From Posidonia oceanica (taxonomy: Eukaryota; Streptophyta; Magnoliopsida; Alismatales; Posidoniaceae), in the NCBI GenBank assembly GCA_037176725.1, contig JAZBRS010000059.1, forward strand, positions 10,961,001 through 11,025,000: a DNA stretch of 64,000 nt. The letters run 5' to 3'. Positions within the stretch are counted from its first letter, which is position 1. Each line of letters opens with the position of its first letter. The notes under the pieces are model-generated. The model was given only the letters and a program-made list of their open reading frames with translations, had not been told where the DNA came from and did not search any database. Of this stretch, positions 1-9,600 are shown one piece after another. Position numbers and translations under genes: made by a program.

Positions 1-1052
1 TATCTCTCTACTGAGGCCAAGACTAATTCCCTCCACCTAGTTCTCAAGCATGTTGATTATGGGATTACTTTATCTTCTACAAGTATAACTTAGTCAATCG
101 CTGTAGGAACTGGGAAAGGTTCACCTATGATTACTAACACCTTTTGTTAAGTGTGCAGGTACAAAGCTTACAACATAAAGAATGAGCTCACGCCTAAGGG
201 GCTCATATAGTGTGCAAAAGCACACCCACTTTGACTAAAAGGCAAACTCCAGTTTGGCAAAGGAAGGGTTCACTCCCTCACCCGGTTCTTTAATCATAGA
301 ACTCCTGTATTTGCCAAATCGAGTTGTGGGACGATAGTCCTTTCCTAAGAGTACCGGTCACACTCGAGGACAGAAAACACTTGACTACAACAAATTGCAT
401 TCATTCATTTTGCATATGTCCATATGGTTTGGGAACAACTGTACCCCACCAGCCTAACAGAGCATATGGACCATCCATTGCATCGTATGTTGACTTGCAT
501 TTGCATTTGTCTGCTTGAATCATGCATCCATGCATTTTCTCATATCATTGGAAGTGGAGCACGGACGGAGCCAAATGACCTTCAAGAGTGTTAGAAATCC
601 TTAGGACATGTGATTCTCCTAGAGCCAACCTACTTCCTACCAATCCTTCTATCAATTCCAATCCGAGTAAAATCTCAAACAAGATGCCACAAGAGCACTC
701 CTTTTCGATCGTGTAAGGGTCACGCCCCACGATCTCCTCCTTAGCTTCTGCCCCGTTGAAGTACATCTCTACATGGTTGACAGGTCTCGACATCAGCTGC
801 GACACACAGCACCGACTTGACCCCTCCATGCTTGAGTCTTCAATATGACGACAATTAATCAAACCATTCGGCCGTTCAGCAATCTCCCGACACCGAGTCA
901 GTTCACCCCTTCTTCTTTTTTATTTATTTTTCTTCATCCCTAGTAGCAGATTGTTTGAGACGGAGCTCTCCTTTTCAGGAAATGCTCAATGGGACATTTG
1001 TTCTTACCTTGGAACCGATCTTGTTCCATGATCAACTCCAAGGAGGGACATC
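1..1052 (+). mobile_element. 3' internal remnant of a Tat-like LTR element, upstream of LTR-F
   Basis: No convincing coding sequence is seen; the short open frames here have no recognisable motif. The stretch ends in a purine-rich tract (about 1038-1052) directly before an LTR that starts TGTAGATATCCC at 1053, the position of the 3' untranslated region of a Ty3/gypsy element. Wording near 330-410 (a gacgatagtcc motif, then a run ending in ttgcattcattcat) loosely resembles the repeats at 3735-4085, supporting a common origin. The body of that element would lie left of the window. Confidence 0.55.
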
Positions 1053-1067
1053 TGTAGATATCCCATT
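988..1067 (+). other. Polypurine tract of LTR-F with bracketing stem structure
   Basis: The tract CCAAGGAGGGACATC (1038-1052) abuts the LTR start, where plus-strand DNA synthesis would be primed. AATGGGACAT (988-997) is complementary to ATATCCCATT (1058-1067, inside the LTR) at 9 of 10 positions. Inside it CCTTGG (1007-1012) pairs with CCAAGG (1038-1043), which forms the left part of the tract. Elements A, B and G have the same arrangement with different bases. Confidence 0.6.
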
Positions 1068-2562
1068 TTCGCATTTTCCAGAGTTCATAGAGGACAGGAA
1101 CTTCTGAGGCACCCAGATCACATAACTAAGGCTTAATAACAAATTTTTTCGGAGCTTTCATGATTTGCTTAAAAACAATGCTTGATTTTACTTGACTCAA
1201 GGTTGTTGGCTGTGGCATAGCTAACACACTTAGACTCGTGGCAAGTTCGAGTACCTTGAGCACACTTTATCCCACTCAAATCAGTGGCAGATTTGAGTTA
1301 AAGAAGATGTTTTTATGATTTCATGAGATCTCTGAAGTTTTCGGGCTTTTATCATGTTTCTCTGGATTAACTTAAAAGACAGGATTGAAAATGCAAAAGA
1401 CTTAGCTAGTTGCCTCCCAGAGCGGCGACGTAGCCAAGCGCCTTTCAGAGGGGTGACTGGACTGTGTAGGCGCTTGTGCGACTAGCACCATTTCTCTCTC
1501 TCCAGCTTAATATCAATATCCTGGGCACTAATATAATATACGGGAATTTTATAAGCTATTATAACATTTTTCCGTAAATTATTGATATTCATGTGATTTT
1601 CTAGCATTTAATATATGGTATAACACATATATCATAAATAAAATAATCAAAGAATAATCGAGAAAATCCTAGGTGTCTTCAAAACAAATATCTTGATTTT
1701 TAACACGTTTTAATGTGCTAATCAATTCCCTAAAAATCAGAAACCAATCCCTTAGAATCTCCTAAAAATCAGAAACAAATATTTTAGTTGCATGGAATAG
1801 TGTAGCAGCTAGGCGCCACTATATGCGGCGACTAGCTGACGTGGACTCCGCTGACCTGGTCACGCGGTGTTTCCCTGGCATTTTCCACGATCTTTTTGGG
1901 AGATATTTGTTCCAGTCGCCTGCCCATGCGGTGACTAACCCTAAATATCTATTTTCTTCTAGAAACTTCTAGAATCTTCCTAGCTTTGAGCCACCCGTGT
2001 CCCATGAACCTGTAAATAGGTCCTGTGAGTCACTGCACAGGAGACGGCCAATTTTGGGGTTTTGGGAGGTAAATCCACATCCAAGAGGGAGAGAGAGTTA
2101 CATGTTCTAAGAGAGAAACCCTAGCCTCCACCTTCAAGAGAGAAACCCTAGATCCCAGATACCACTACATCCAACCTAGATCCCCGAGATCTCGAGCCTA
2201 GCCAGAGCTCTGACCGTGCCTCCACTTCCTCACTCCACTGCATACAGCACGAGGGTGAAGGGAGTATCTTCTTCCAATCTTTTTTATTTCATTATTGCAT
2301 TCCTTAACATAGGACCCATAGCATATGCATGCGGGGAACAACCCCTGGTTAGTGTTAGATTCACTTGTTCATATTATTCTTTGTCTTTTCTTATTATCAT
2401 TTACTACACACAAACTTATCTAGATCGCTTATTTTTATTTGTTTTGAAGGAAAAGGAAAACACTCACGTAACACGAGGAAGCCACTGGACGACATCCTGC
2501 CGTCGATCCTATGAGCCGAGTTCCCACATCATCTACATCTCCCTAGCCGCCTTGTCCGCCCA
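1053..2562 (+). repeat. LTR-F, about 1.5 kb
   Basis: The LTR begins TGTAGATATCCC after a polypurine tract and ends near 2562 (approximate CA end), just before a primer-binding-like site at 2571. The last 500 bp has the leader-like composition of an LTR R-U5 region, with repeated gagagaaaccctag motifs at 2100-2150. A matching second copy is not present in the window, so the right boundary rests on the PBS position only. The 116-codon open frame at 2216-2566 has no recognisable domain and is not called. Confidence 0.6.
2011..2020 (+). promoter_or_regulatory. Possible decayed TATA box of LTR-F
   Basis: TGTAAATAGG differs by one transition from TATAAATAGG. It lies about 550 bp before the LTR end, just upstream of the purine-rich leader-like part, as expected for the U3/R boundary. 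This is a weak single-motif call. Confidence 0.3.
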
Positions 2563-2570
2563 TTGATAAG

Positions 2571-2580
2571 TGGCGATCAC
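2571..2580 (+). other. Primer-binding-like site after LTR-F
   Basis: TGGCGATCAC follows the LTR end by 8 bases. The same ten bases occur after LTR-G at 5782, which supports a shared tRNA primer for the two families. I do not assign the tRNA. Confidence 0.5.
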
Positions 2581-2819
2581 AACAAAGTTAACGACGTCGT
2601 GGAAGCATTGTCATCTTCATCTACACCCCCATAATCCACATCCACAGAGACGTTATATGCAGCCATCAGGCCGTCCAACGTTAAACGCAGAGATCAACCT
2701 GTCTAATGTTAAACACTGCAAAGCAAGCATCCAACGATCCAAAGCAGAGTAAAGAACAAATCACAATTTCCCAGAGTGCAATTGGGCAAACAAAGCCAAC
2801 ACAACTGAAGAAGTATCCT

Positions 2820-3075
2820 TTTATCCCCTTGAGCAACCCCCTTGGCCTTTTTTTAATCACAGCTTCCCCTTGGGCAATCCCCTTGGCATCTTTTTTAATC
2901 ACAGCTTCCCCTTGGGCAACCCCCTTGGCATCTTTTATCACACCTTTTCCTTGGGAAACCCCCTTGGCATCTTTTATCACAGCTTTTCCTTGGGCAACCC
3001 CCTTGGCCATCTTTAATCACAACTTTCCCCTTGGGCAACCCCCTCAGCGATCTTTATCTCAGCTTTATCCCTTTG
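2820..3075 (+). repeat. Minisatellite, about 40-bp units
   Basis: Five to six imperfect units built around ccccttgggcaaccccctt followed by ggcatctttt and a tcacagctt run. Unit length varies between about 38 and 42 bp. It lies in the 3' untranslated region of the F-G unit, the usual site of tandem repeats in Tat-lineage elements. Confidence 0.8.
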
Positions 3076-3171
3076 GGAACACCTAAAGGCCTTTCTTTCC
3101 CAAGTGTTGGATGACTGATCTAGCTCAATTTTTCGAGTGTTGGATGATTGATCCATCTCAAGTCTTTTAGT

Positions 3172-3660
3172 TCGACCCCCTTGGGCAACCCTCTTGGTAG
3201 TGTCTTTTAAATTCCTGTTCGACCCCCTTGGGCAACCCCCTTGGCAGTATCTTTTAAATTCCAGTTTGACCCCCTTGGGCAACCCCCTTGGCAATGTCTT
3301 TTAAATTCCTGTTCGACCCCTTTGGGCAACCCCCTTGGCAGTGTCTTTTAAATTCCAGTTCGACCCCCTTGGGCAACCCCCTTAGCAGTGTCTTTAATTC
3401 CTATTCGACCCCATTGGGCAACCCCCTTGGCAATGTCTTTAATTCCTGTTCGACCTCCTTGGGCAACCCCCTTAGCAGTGTCTTTAATTCCTGTTCGACC
3501 CCCTTGGGCAACTCCTTTGGCAGTGTCTTTTAAATTCCAGTTCGACTACTCTGGGCAACTCCCTTGGTAGTGTCTTTAATTCCTGTTCGATCCCCTTGGG
3601 CAACCCCCATGGCAGTGTCTTCAATTTCCTGTTTGACCCTCTCGGGCAACCCCCATGGTC
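3172..3660 (+). repeat. Minisatellite, about 44-48-bp units
   Basis: About ten to eleven imperfect units share the ccccttgggcaaccccctt core of the preceding array. The spacer has changed to gcagtgtctttaaattcc and tgttcga. The spacer difference shows two separate amplifications of one core. Confidence 0.8.
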
Positions 3661-3734
3661 GTGTCCCTTAGCAAAGAAACAATCTAGAACTAGACATCCT
3701 AGAGCACAATCAAGTAAACAAAGCAAAGCCAATG

Positions 3735-4085
3735 GGTCAGAAGACGACGGTCTCTGTCGAGAATGTAGGCAACATTTAATGAAAGGACACCTGATTTTGA
3801 CAAATAAAGCCAATGGTATTAATGGACCCATCATTCACTAATTCCCGGGTCACAAGACGATGGTCTCTGTCGAGGATGTAGGTAACATTCAATGAAAGGA
3901 CACCTGATTGTGACAAACAGAGCCAACGTGGCTAGCAGAGAAGAGGTCAACCCCCTTTGCCCAACACCTGGGAACATCATGGACCTCTCGCTCACCAACC
4001 CATGTATCATAAGACGACGGTCCCCATGCAGAGTGTAGGCTACACTTGATGAAAGGGCACCTGATTATGACAAAATTGCATTCAC
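3735..4085 (+). repeat. Three longer direct repeats, about 110-165-bp spacing
   Basis: Three copies (about 3735-3815, 3845-3930, 4005-4080) contain an aagacgayggtc motif, then gtaggc/taac, then atgaaaggrcacctgatt and tgacaaa. They separate two minisatellite blocks. No coding signal is seen. Confidence 0.65.
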
Positions 4086-4304
4086 GCATGTGTTAGTTTG
4101 CCTTAGGTGATGAGAGAAATTCCTGAGCCAACCCGGTATACAAATCAAATCCGGTAATGATGGAGGAACCTCGTTATCTAGGGTCATGCATTTCATATCA
4201 GGATCACCTCCTTCGCATTCCCGCCTACACACATCCATGCATAGTGCATTGCATTGCATTCACATTGAGTAGTCGTCGGAAACATTTGCTATCCATCTTT
4301 TAAG

Positions 4305-4525
4305 TTTGACTCCCGCGGGCAACTCCCGTGGCCATGTCTTTTAGTTTGAGTCCCGCGGGCAACCCTCGTGGCCATGTCTTTTAGTTTGACCTCCGCGGGC
4401 AACCCCTGTGGCAGTGTCTCTTAGTTTGACCCCCGTGGGCAACCCCCGTGGCAGTATCTCTTAGTTCGACCCCCGCGGTCGTGTCTTTAGTCTATTCCCC
4501 TTGGGCAATCCCCTTGGCTGTGTTT
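4305..4525 (+). repeat. Minisatellite, about 40-bp GC-rich units
   Basis: Five to six units follow the pattern ttgacccccgcgggcaac, then cccgtggc and agtgtctttta. This is the same layout as the arrays at 2820-3660 with CTTGG replaced by CGCGG or CGTGG, so it is a further variant of one repeat family. Confidence 0.75.
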
Positions 4526-4608
4526 CTTCAACCAACCCTCATTGCGTCTCGTCCAAGTCCGAAGGCAGCAGGCATTGGATTTCTTTTAGGATCCCTGGGT
4601 AGTACCAC

Positions 4609-4686
4609 ACGGGGGTATCATCTCACCTTGTAGGTAGCTTCGTGCCAAAGCCATCTTCAAGGAGGGGCAATCTGTAGATACCCCGT
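4609..4686 (+). other. Polypurine tract of LTR-G with bracketing stem structure
   Basis: The purine tract CAAGGAGGGGCAATC (4658-4672) abuts the LTR start at 4673. GGGGTATC (4612-4619) pairs with GATACCCC at 4677-4684 in the LTR, extendable past one bulged G. CCTTG (4626-4630) pairs with CAAGG (4658-4662). The layout matches elements A, B and F, while the paired bases differ from A and B. Confidence 0.6.
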
Positions 4687-5777
4687 TTTGGCACTCTCTT
4701 CATGGTAGTATAGTCTTTTGCATTAGGTCATCCCTAAAGGCTCTTTGCTCAATCCAAGACCTCCCACTTGAGCCAAACACCTATTCCCCAATTCAAAAGA
4801 TTATCTTCATCCCTTATTGAGCTTTAAGTGTCAACAATTTGAGTATCCTTCATATCTTGACCAAATTTGGAAGGTGGACTGACTGAGGGCGTTATACGCT
4901 GGAATCCCAGCTTATAACGTAAGACGCTAGTTTTCCAGCGTCTAACGTTGAAGCCCAGTGCTAGACACAAACTTTCCTTATTTAGTCAAATACAAAATCT
5001 ATGTTTTTGCCTTCTTTAGAATCTGTTGAGCAGTCAAGGCAATTAAAATTGGTTTAAAGACTCTTAATCAACCTTTATTAGGGGAATATTCCTTTATTCT
5101 GGAAGCTGTACCTCAGAGGTCGTTATACACTGGGATTCTAGCTTATAACACCCCTAAATTGGAAAGTTTGCTGGTCTGGCCATTTAATCCATATTTTTTC
5201 CTCCCCTGCTTCTATAAAAGTAGGGGTACCCCCACAGCCAAAAAGGGAGGGACGGGGAAAACAGTGGAAGGACGGATTTTTTTGAGAGGGTTTACCTAGA
5301 GGGAATTTTAGAGGAATTTGTGAGAGAAAATTGAGAGAGTTTTGAGCCAGAATCTTGAGAGAGATTATGTCGAGAAAGAGTTTGGAGAGAGCTTGAGTTT
5401 TCTTTCATCTCCAACCACGCCAACCGCATATTACATTTCTTAAATAAACAAAGGGGTTTTTCTTTTTATTTTTGCAAATCGCATTTCATTTCATATATTG
5501 TTGTAGCTAGGCATTCATACATAGTTGCAACCGGGGGGATAAAACCCCTTGGGTAAGTATTTCTTTATGTTTCTTTATGTCCCATTTTATTTATTTTGAA
5601 TAAGTTACTACACTAAATTGATCCATATTTTTGCTAACATTTGTTTTACAAGGAAGAAGAAGAAGAAGAGACTCACCAAGCACGAGCACCCTTGGGCAAT
5701 GCTAGCGTTGTCCCAAGGTAGCTGAACCCACACATCACATCTCCCAAGGCGTCTCGAGCGCCAGCGCAAGCAAACCA
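4673..5777 (+). repeat. LTR-G, 5' LTR of element C, about 1.1 kb
   Basis: It starts TGTAGATACCCC after a polypurine tract and ends near 5777, four bases before a primer-binding-like site. A clear TATA box is at 5213. The last 500 bp has a leader-like composition with purine runs. The 3' copy would lie right of the window, so the right boundary is approximate. The LTR start resembles that of LTR-F but the bodies differ. Confidence 0.65.
5213..5220 (+). promoter_or_regulatory. TATA box of LTR-G
   Basis: TATAAAAG lies 540 bp into the LTR and is followed about 25-35 bp later by a purine-rich transcribed-leader-like segment (aaaaagggagggacgggg). The position fits the U3/R boundary of a plant LTR promoter. 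It is predicted from the motif only. Confidence 0.65.
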
Positions 5778-5781
5778 AGAG

Positions 5782-5791
5782 TGGCGATCAC
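5782..5791 (+). other. Primer-binding-like site of element C
   Basis: TGGCGATCAC, identical to the ten bases after LTR-F, sits immediately after the LTR end. It is followed by 57 bp of C leader before solo LTR E. Confidence 0.5.
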
Positions 5792-6670
5792 ACCGGTTTC
5801 GATACACGTGGAGTGTCGAAATCGGATACAAGAAAAAGGAGACTCCGATGTAACCTTATCCCCATACCTCGATGCCGGATCGACCGACATCAGGCGAAAA
5901 GAGGGAGAGTGTCACGGATAATGGCGAAGGAGGAAAACAAAAGATGATAAAGCAAAACGGAGTCGCCACCTAGTCTATTCAATCGGGAGACGAGGAAAAC
6001 TGGGGGAAATGCAAGAAAACATGCAAATGAATGCAATACTATGCAAAATGTATGACTTGTGCCAAGGACGAGGGCAAAATAGTCATTACAGGTACAAAGA
6101 AAGGGTAAGGACTCCTATTACCTGTGGGGAAGGTGTTAGGCACCCTCGACTCGCCCGAGGAATCGCTCTTTCTTGGCTAATCTCGCTTGCATTTGCAGGA
6201 TTGTCGGCAATGATTGCCTAACTGCACGCTGTAGTAATCCTGAAAATCGACACGTCCATGCACGATGCCAAAGCTCGCGTGCACCGACCGAAAGTAAGTC
6301 GCGATTAGCGAGTGGATCCAAGGAAGGAAACTCTACTCGAAAACATCGGAAAAAGAGAAAAAAACAAAGATAAGACAAAATCAGAATCGCCACCGTGTCT
6401 ATTAAATCGGGAGATAAGGAAAATCGAGGAAATGCATGGAAACCATGCAAAAAGATGCAATGATATGCAATGCTATGACTCATGCCTAGGATGAGAGCAT
6501 AATGGTCATTGCGAGCCATGAGAAAGGGTAAGGACTCCTGTTACGCATGAGAAAGGTGTTAGGCACCCCCGATACGTCCGAAGAATCGGTCTTTCTTAGG
6601 CTTCTCGCTCGCATATGCAGGATGATGCATGCTTTGAATGCCTAAATGCCATGAATGCTTAATTACATGC

Positions 6671-9600
6671 TGTAGCGATCCCGATCGGAATCAGGCTCGC
6701 TATTTAGCGGCGATTGGATCCGAGGAAGGGGCTCGACTCGAAAACACTTGAAATCGAGGAGAAAAGAGAAAGATAAGACAAATCAGAGTCGCCACCATGT
6801 CTATTAACGGGAGACAAGGAAAACCAAGGGAAATGCGTGAATTAACACGCAAAACCAAGCAAGAAATGCAAAGCAAAGCAATGCAAAGGAAACAAATGCA
6901 AATACATGCAAATGAGATGACTCTAGCCTAGGATAAGGGCAGTATGGTCATTGCGGGCCAAAAGACAGGGCAAGGACACCTGTTACGTGCGGGGAAGGTG
7001 TTAGGCACCCCCGACACGCCCGAGAATCGGTCTTTCTAGGCTTACGCTCGCATACACAGGGAAATGCAGGATTGAATGCCTATGTGCCTATGAATGCCTA
7101 AATGAATGCTCAAGGTGTGCTCTAAGTGGAGAGATGCAGGGCAAGGAAGTAAACGTGCTTTCTAAATGCTCAGCCGCGCTATCTGTGTTCCGAACCGGGC
7201 GAAACCTAGCTCGTGAGAACTCTAGGCAGTAAGCATCACAGCCCTATATGCAAATGCAAGCGAAAAAAGCAAAACAACGGTAAAACCATGCAATGCAATC
7301 GACATGCAAGAGAAAATGGTGTAAAGCACGCAAAACGAGGCAAAAACGAGATAGCACGCAAAACGGCGCAAAAAGACAAGGTCGGCACGTAAAACGGGCG
7401 AGAAAGCAAGGCAGCACGCAAATCGGTGCAAAAGACGATGACGGGCACGCAAAACTATGCCAAAAACAGGGCGAGCGCGCAAAACGACGTGAAAGACAAA
7501 GCAGGCACGCAAAACAGTGCCAAGACGAGAACGGGCACGCAAAACGGTGCCAAAACAGCGAGATAAAACCTCGAAAAACTGTGCGAATGCTAAATGCAAA
7601 GAAGAGATCAGAAGAAGGAAAAGGAGAAGCAGAACAGCGCATGTGTGAGAACAGGCGCTGTTCAGGGCCACACAGAGTAGGTGTGAAGACTTACAAAGGG
7701 GAGGGTGAGCAAACGGGGGGATTACCACCTCTTTTGCGACCATTTCCCACTGAACCGTTCCACGGTGTGTCTCGCATGCTGCCCAAAGCTCGCGATGCGA
7801 TCGGATCGTGGAAAAGGGGGAAGAAAGTCACATTAAGTGGTAAATCCAGGGAAAACCAAACACAAGACACATAGAGAAACGCGAAATGGAGATCTGAGTT
7901 GATAGACAAGAAGAGGAGGCCCTATTCTATATGCTCAAGGAAATAGAAATCGAAAACGAGGAAAACTATGCAAATGGTATGCAAATGAATGCAATGTAGG
8001 GGTTCAGGAGGACATACCTGGAAATCCAGGAGCCTGATCTGAGATCTGCTTGATCCATGCTGAAGATCGCTTCGCTGCGGTCGCCTAGGCAGCTTGCTTG
8101 AGAAGATCCAACGGCCGGATCGGAAGATATCGCAGCTTCAAGGCAGGAAGACCAGAACAGGGGAGAAGAGCAGATCTAGGTGTTCAGGAGGTCCTAGGGG
8201 TGTGCAAAAAGTCCTCCCAAGCGAAGGGGAGCTAAAAGTGCTTAGTGTGTGCAGAGGGATGCCAAAATGCAAGACTAAATAAATGCAGAATGCATGCACA
8301 AGCAAGGGGAAAACAGAGGAACAAACTTGGAAAAGACAGGAGTTCAAAAGCATTTTTGAAAAAGAAAATGGGCTAAAATACAACTTTTCACAAAAGATGG
8401 GGTCCACAGAGGAGGGTTTTGAAAACAGGAGAGGGCAGAGGGTCATTTTGCAAAAGACTGGGCTCAGAAAGCTAATTAGAAAAGAGGGTATGCATTGGAA
8501 GAAGTTTTGAAAACAAAAAGAAATCAGAGTGCAATTTTGGAAAAAACTAGGGTCTAAAATGCAAATTTTCCAGAAAACAGGGTCCTGGGTAGTCTGGGAA
8601 TGCAAGTGGAGGGTCTACATGCAATTTGGTAAGCATAGGAGCTAAGATGCAACTTTAGGGGCAAAACAGTCTTTTTACATGGTTTTTAAAAGATGCAAGG
8701 ACCTATGTGTGATTTTTGAATCAGGCAGGGGTCAAATATGCAATTTTGTATGGTAAATATGCTCTGAGATCAAGGCCTGGGGACTAACATGCAATTTTTG
8801 AAAAGTGTAGGGTTGAAAATGCAATGCAATATGCAAAAATGCATGCAAAAGACTACTGTGCATTTAAAAAGGACCTATATGCAAAAAACAGAAAACAGGG
8901 GAGAGAAAATGCAATGCAACAAGCAAAAATTAAAAATAAAACCTAAGTTCTACAGTGCAGAGGACCAAACAGCAAAAATGAGAAAAAACGGGGACACAGA
9001 ATGCAATATTATAAGGCAAAATTAACACATTAAAATTAAATAAACTACTGCAGGACTCAGATGCTAAAATGAAGAACAGAAGGGCTAAACTTAAACTTTT
9101 TATAACTAGGAAGCACAGTAAATGGACTAAACTGCAAATACTAAAAATCATAAACAGATCATGCAATTTAATATGATTTCCATTCAAAAATAACAACAGA
9201 TTAAATGAAATAAGGACTGGAATGTAAAATGACAGAAACTTGGACTAGATATGCAATATTCACCAAAAAACTATAGCTAGAGGAAAATAAAACAACAGTA
9301 GAAGGCCGACGGCCGTGGGCACTGTAGCAGCAAGCTGCCAGCGCCCGCGACCGCCAGCACAGGGATGCTGGAGGCGTGCAGACCGGCGGGAGAGCTGCTC
9401 CTGCTCCGGGCGGAAGTCGGACGACGATCGGTGGAGGTCGACGCGGCCTGGAACGGACTGGAGCGGTCGCCGGAGTTCCACAGAGTTTCAGAAGGTTCGT
9501 CCGGCCGATTGACGCAGCGACGCTACGCTCTGAGGACCAGAGAACACTCCTGAGGTTCGTGCGAACCTGAGGGGATTGCTGGAGGTGCGTTCCGCTGGCC

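Larger units (their letters stand above)
2581..4672 (+). mobile_element. Non-coding internal region between LTR-F and LTR-G
   Basis: This 2.1-kb stretch lies between a primer-binding-like site and a polypurine tract, so it is formally the internal region of an F-internal-G unit. It contains no gag or pol motif; most of it is minisatellite and longer tandem repeats (separate entries). Open frames on both strands are products of repeat units. It is probably the 3' untranslated region of a Tat-like element whose coding part has been lost. Confidence 0.55.

Noticed and set aside
2681..3834. Open frames on both strands with KGVAQGEAVIK and FNSCSTPLGN type repeats
   Set aside because: Translations of minisatellite units; present in several frames at once and without homology.
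4305..4525. Covarying hairpins in the CCCGCGGGCAAC minisatellite
   Set aside because: Some units allow a CGCGGG/CCCGTG stem, but others (CTTGGG...CCCTTGG) do not, so no consistent compensation is seen.
7293..7874. 193-codon frames in the LTRs of A (also 20388-20969)
   Set aside because: They read antisense through the LTR minisatellite and U5; composition and overlap with frames on the other strand mark them as by-products.
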